Source of the DNA: Saccoglossus kowalevskii
Taxonomy: Eukaryota; Hemichordata; Enteropneusta; Harrimaniidae
Direction of reading: 5' to 3'
DNA length: 14,875 bases
Assembly: GCF_000003605.2 (NCBI RefSeq)
Contig: NW_003146783.1
Span: forward strand, 9,603-24,477
The notes beneath the pieces are model-generated. The model had not been told where the DNA came from and searched no databases. It saw only the letters and a list, made by a program, of their open reading frames with translations. Positions 14,090-14,875 of the stretch are shown here, piece after piece (the first letter of the stretch is position 1; each line of letters begins with the position of its first letter). Both the position numbers and the translations under genes were made by a program.

Positions 14090-14252
14090 TTAAAGGGGAA
14101 CCGCTCAATCCCTTGGATTGCACCAAAGAATCATGGGACACTATTGTTTATGTTGTTTACAATGTTAATCTATCTTTTGTTATCCATTGTTATTTTAATC
14201 CAGAAAGTAAATTTGTTGTAAAATTAATCTTAACTGGAAGGTGCCCCTTTAA
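14090..14252. mobile_element. TTAA-ended MITE, 163 bp, Kolobok/piggyBac-like
   Basis: The left end TTAAAGGGGAACC (14090-14102) matches the complement of the right end GGTGCCCCTTTAA (14240-14252) at 12 of 13 positions, and TTAA is present at both edges as the expected target duplication. No transposase is encoded. TTAA-specific insertion with AGGG-type ends is typical of Kolobok, with piggyBac as the alternative. The following 14253-14875 has no convincing gene; a 92-codon frame at 14333-14611 opens at TTG and shows no motif. Confidence 0.65.
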
Positions 14253-14875
14253 TGTGTAAAAAATGATCAAAAGTACCATTTTTGGTAGAAAAACTATACA
14301 AGTCATCTATGTATACAGATATATAAGTTGCATTGTACTTGGCTATTGCATCAACCAGAAAAGTGCAAAACGACAGCATGCATTTTGACACTATTCTGAC
14401 TTTTTCTTCACTTCACTATGGGCAAGCCAATGTAACCTCAAGGTTCCGTGCATCTTGCATTATTGACGAGCAAACAAACTCAATCTACCATAGTTTTCTA
14501 ACAACAAACGTGAACCTGAATGTGCCCCAGTTTTCTGAATGCCACATGAAGCAGTATAACAAAGTTTGCAAAGACAACCTACTTAGTCATATATTATTAC
14601 CATGCAAATAGTAGACACCAAAATAAAGTTGATGAAGAGTTTAAAGGAATATTTTAACCTAATGGGGTCTGGGAAAGAAAGTTCAAGTTACTGTCATGTC
14701 ATATCAGTGTGTAATCTTAGGCAAGTGTGATCAGACATATTTAGTCGAGACATGTTGAAATTTGGACCACTATCAATATGGTATCTTAACCCAATGCTAC
14801 AGTCTGTGTTAAAGGTTCAAATGCACAAAGGGGTGGCTCTATATATATACTTGACTCTGATTACAGAGCCATAAA

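Noticed and set aside
14333-14611. Plus-strand 92-codon frame
   Set aside because: It opens at TTG and has no recognisable motif; one AATAAA follows, but nothing else supports a gene.

Overview
The window looks like nuclear DNA of an animal, most likely a marine invertebrate. It is AT-rich (estimated by eye at about 35% GC), has no long open reading frames, and carries long microsatellites and short non-autonomous transposons. It contains spliced genes with GT-AG introns, including LDL-receptor class A (LDLa)-like modules bounded by phase-1 introns, an animal hallmark. I cannot name the species.

The best-supported content is one complete minus-strand gene with coding ends at 10020 and 4578. 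Six coding exons (10020-9925, 6603-6510, 6245-6051, 5500-5426, 5308-5102, 4759-4578) join with intron phases 0,1,1,1,1. They give one open frame of 849 nt, encoding 282 residues plus a stop. The predicted product is a secreted protein: a signal peptide, a short pro-region, two eight-cysteine LDLa-like modules separated by an aromatic linker, and a Thr/Ser-rich tail. A TATA-like element, an initiator-like sequence and two overlapping upstream ORFs precede it, and AATAAA follows the stop. I do not recognise it as a named gene.

A second minus-strand gene may be represented by a single 3'-terminal coding exon at 12941-12858. Its body would lie to the right, partly or wholly outside the window. 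A TATA/E-box cluster near 1511-1641 could be a plus-strand promoter, but no exon could be attached to it.

Layout: 1-1040 holds TTTA and AAAAT microsatellites and a foldback. 1200-2210 is a cluster of hairpins and palindromes, one an almost perfect insertion-like unit. 2210-4025 shows nothing gene-like. 4031-4176 is a GC-rich terminal-inverted-repeat element. 4530-10160 is the LDLa-like gene, with a 3.3 kb first intron containing a TATC/TA microsatellite and several hairpins. 10160-11340 is its upstream flank, with a near X-box palindrome. 11379-11860 is a probable insertion bounded by a 10-bp direct repeat. 12024-12352 is a 112-115 bp tandem repeat. 12858-12941 is the lone terminal exon. 13100-13400 resembles dispersed repeat debris, and 14090-14252 is a TTAA-ended MITE.
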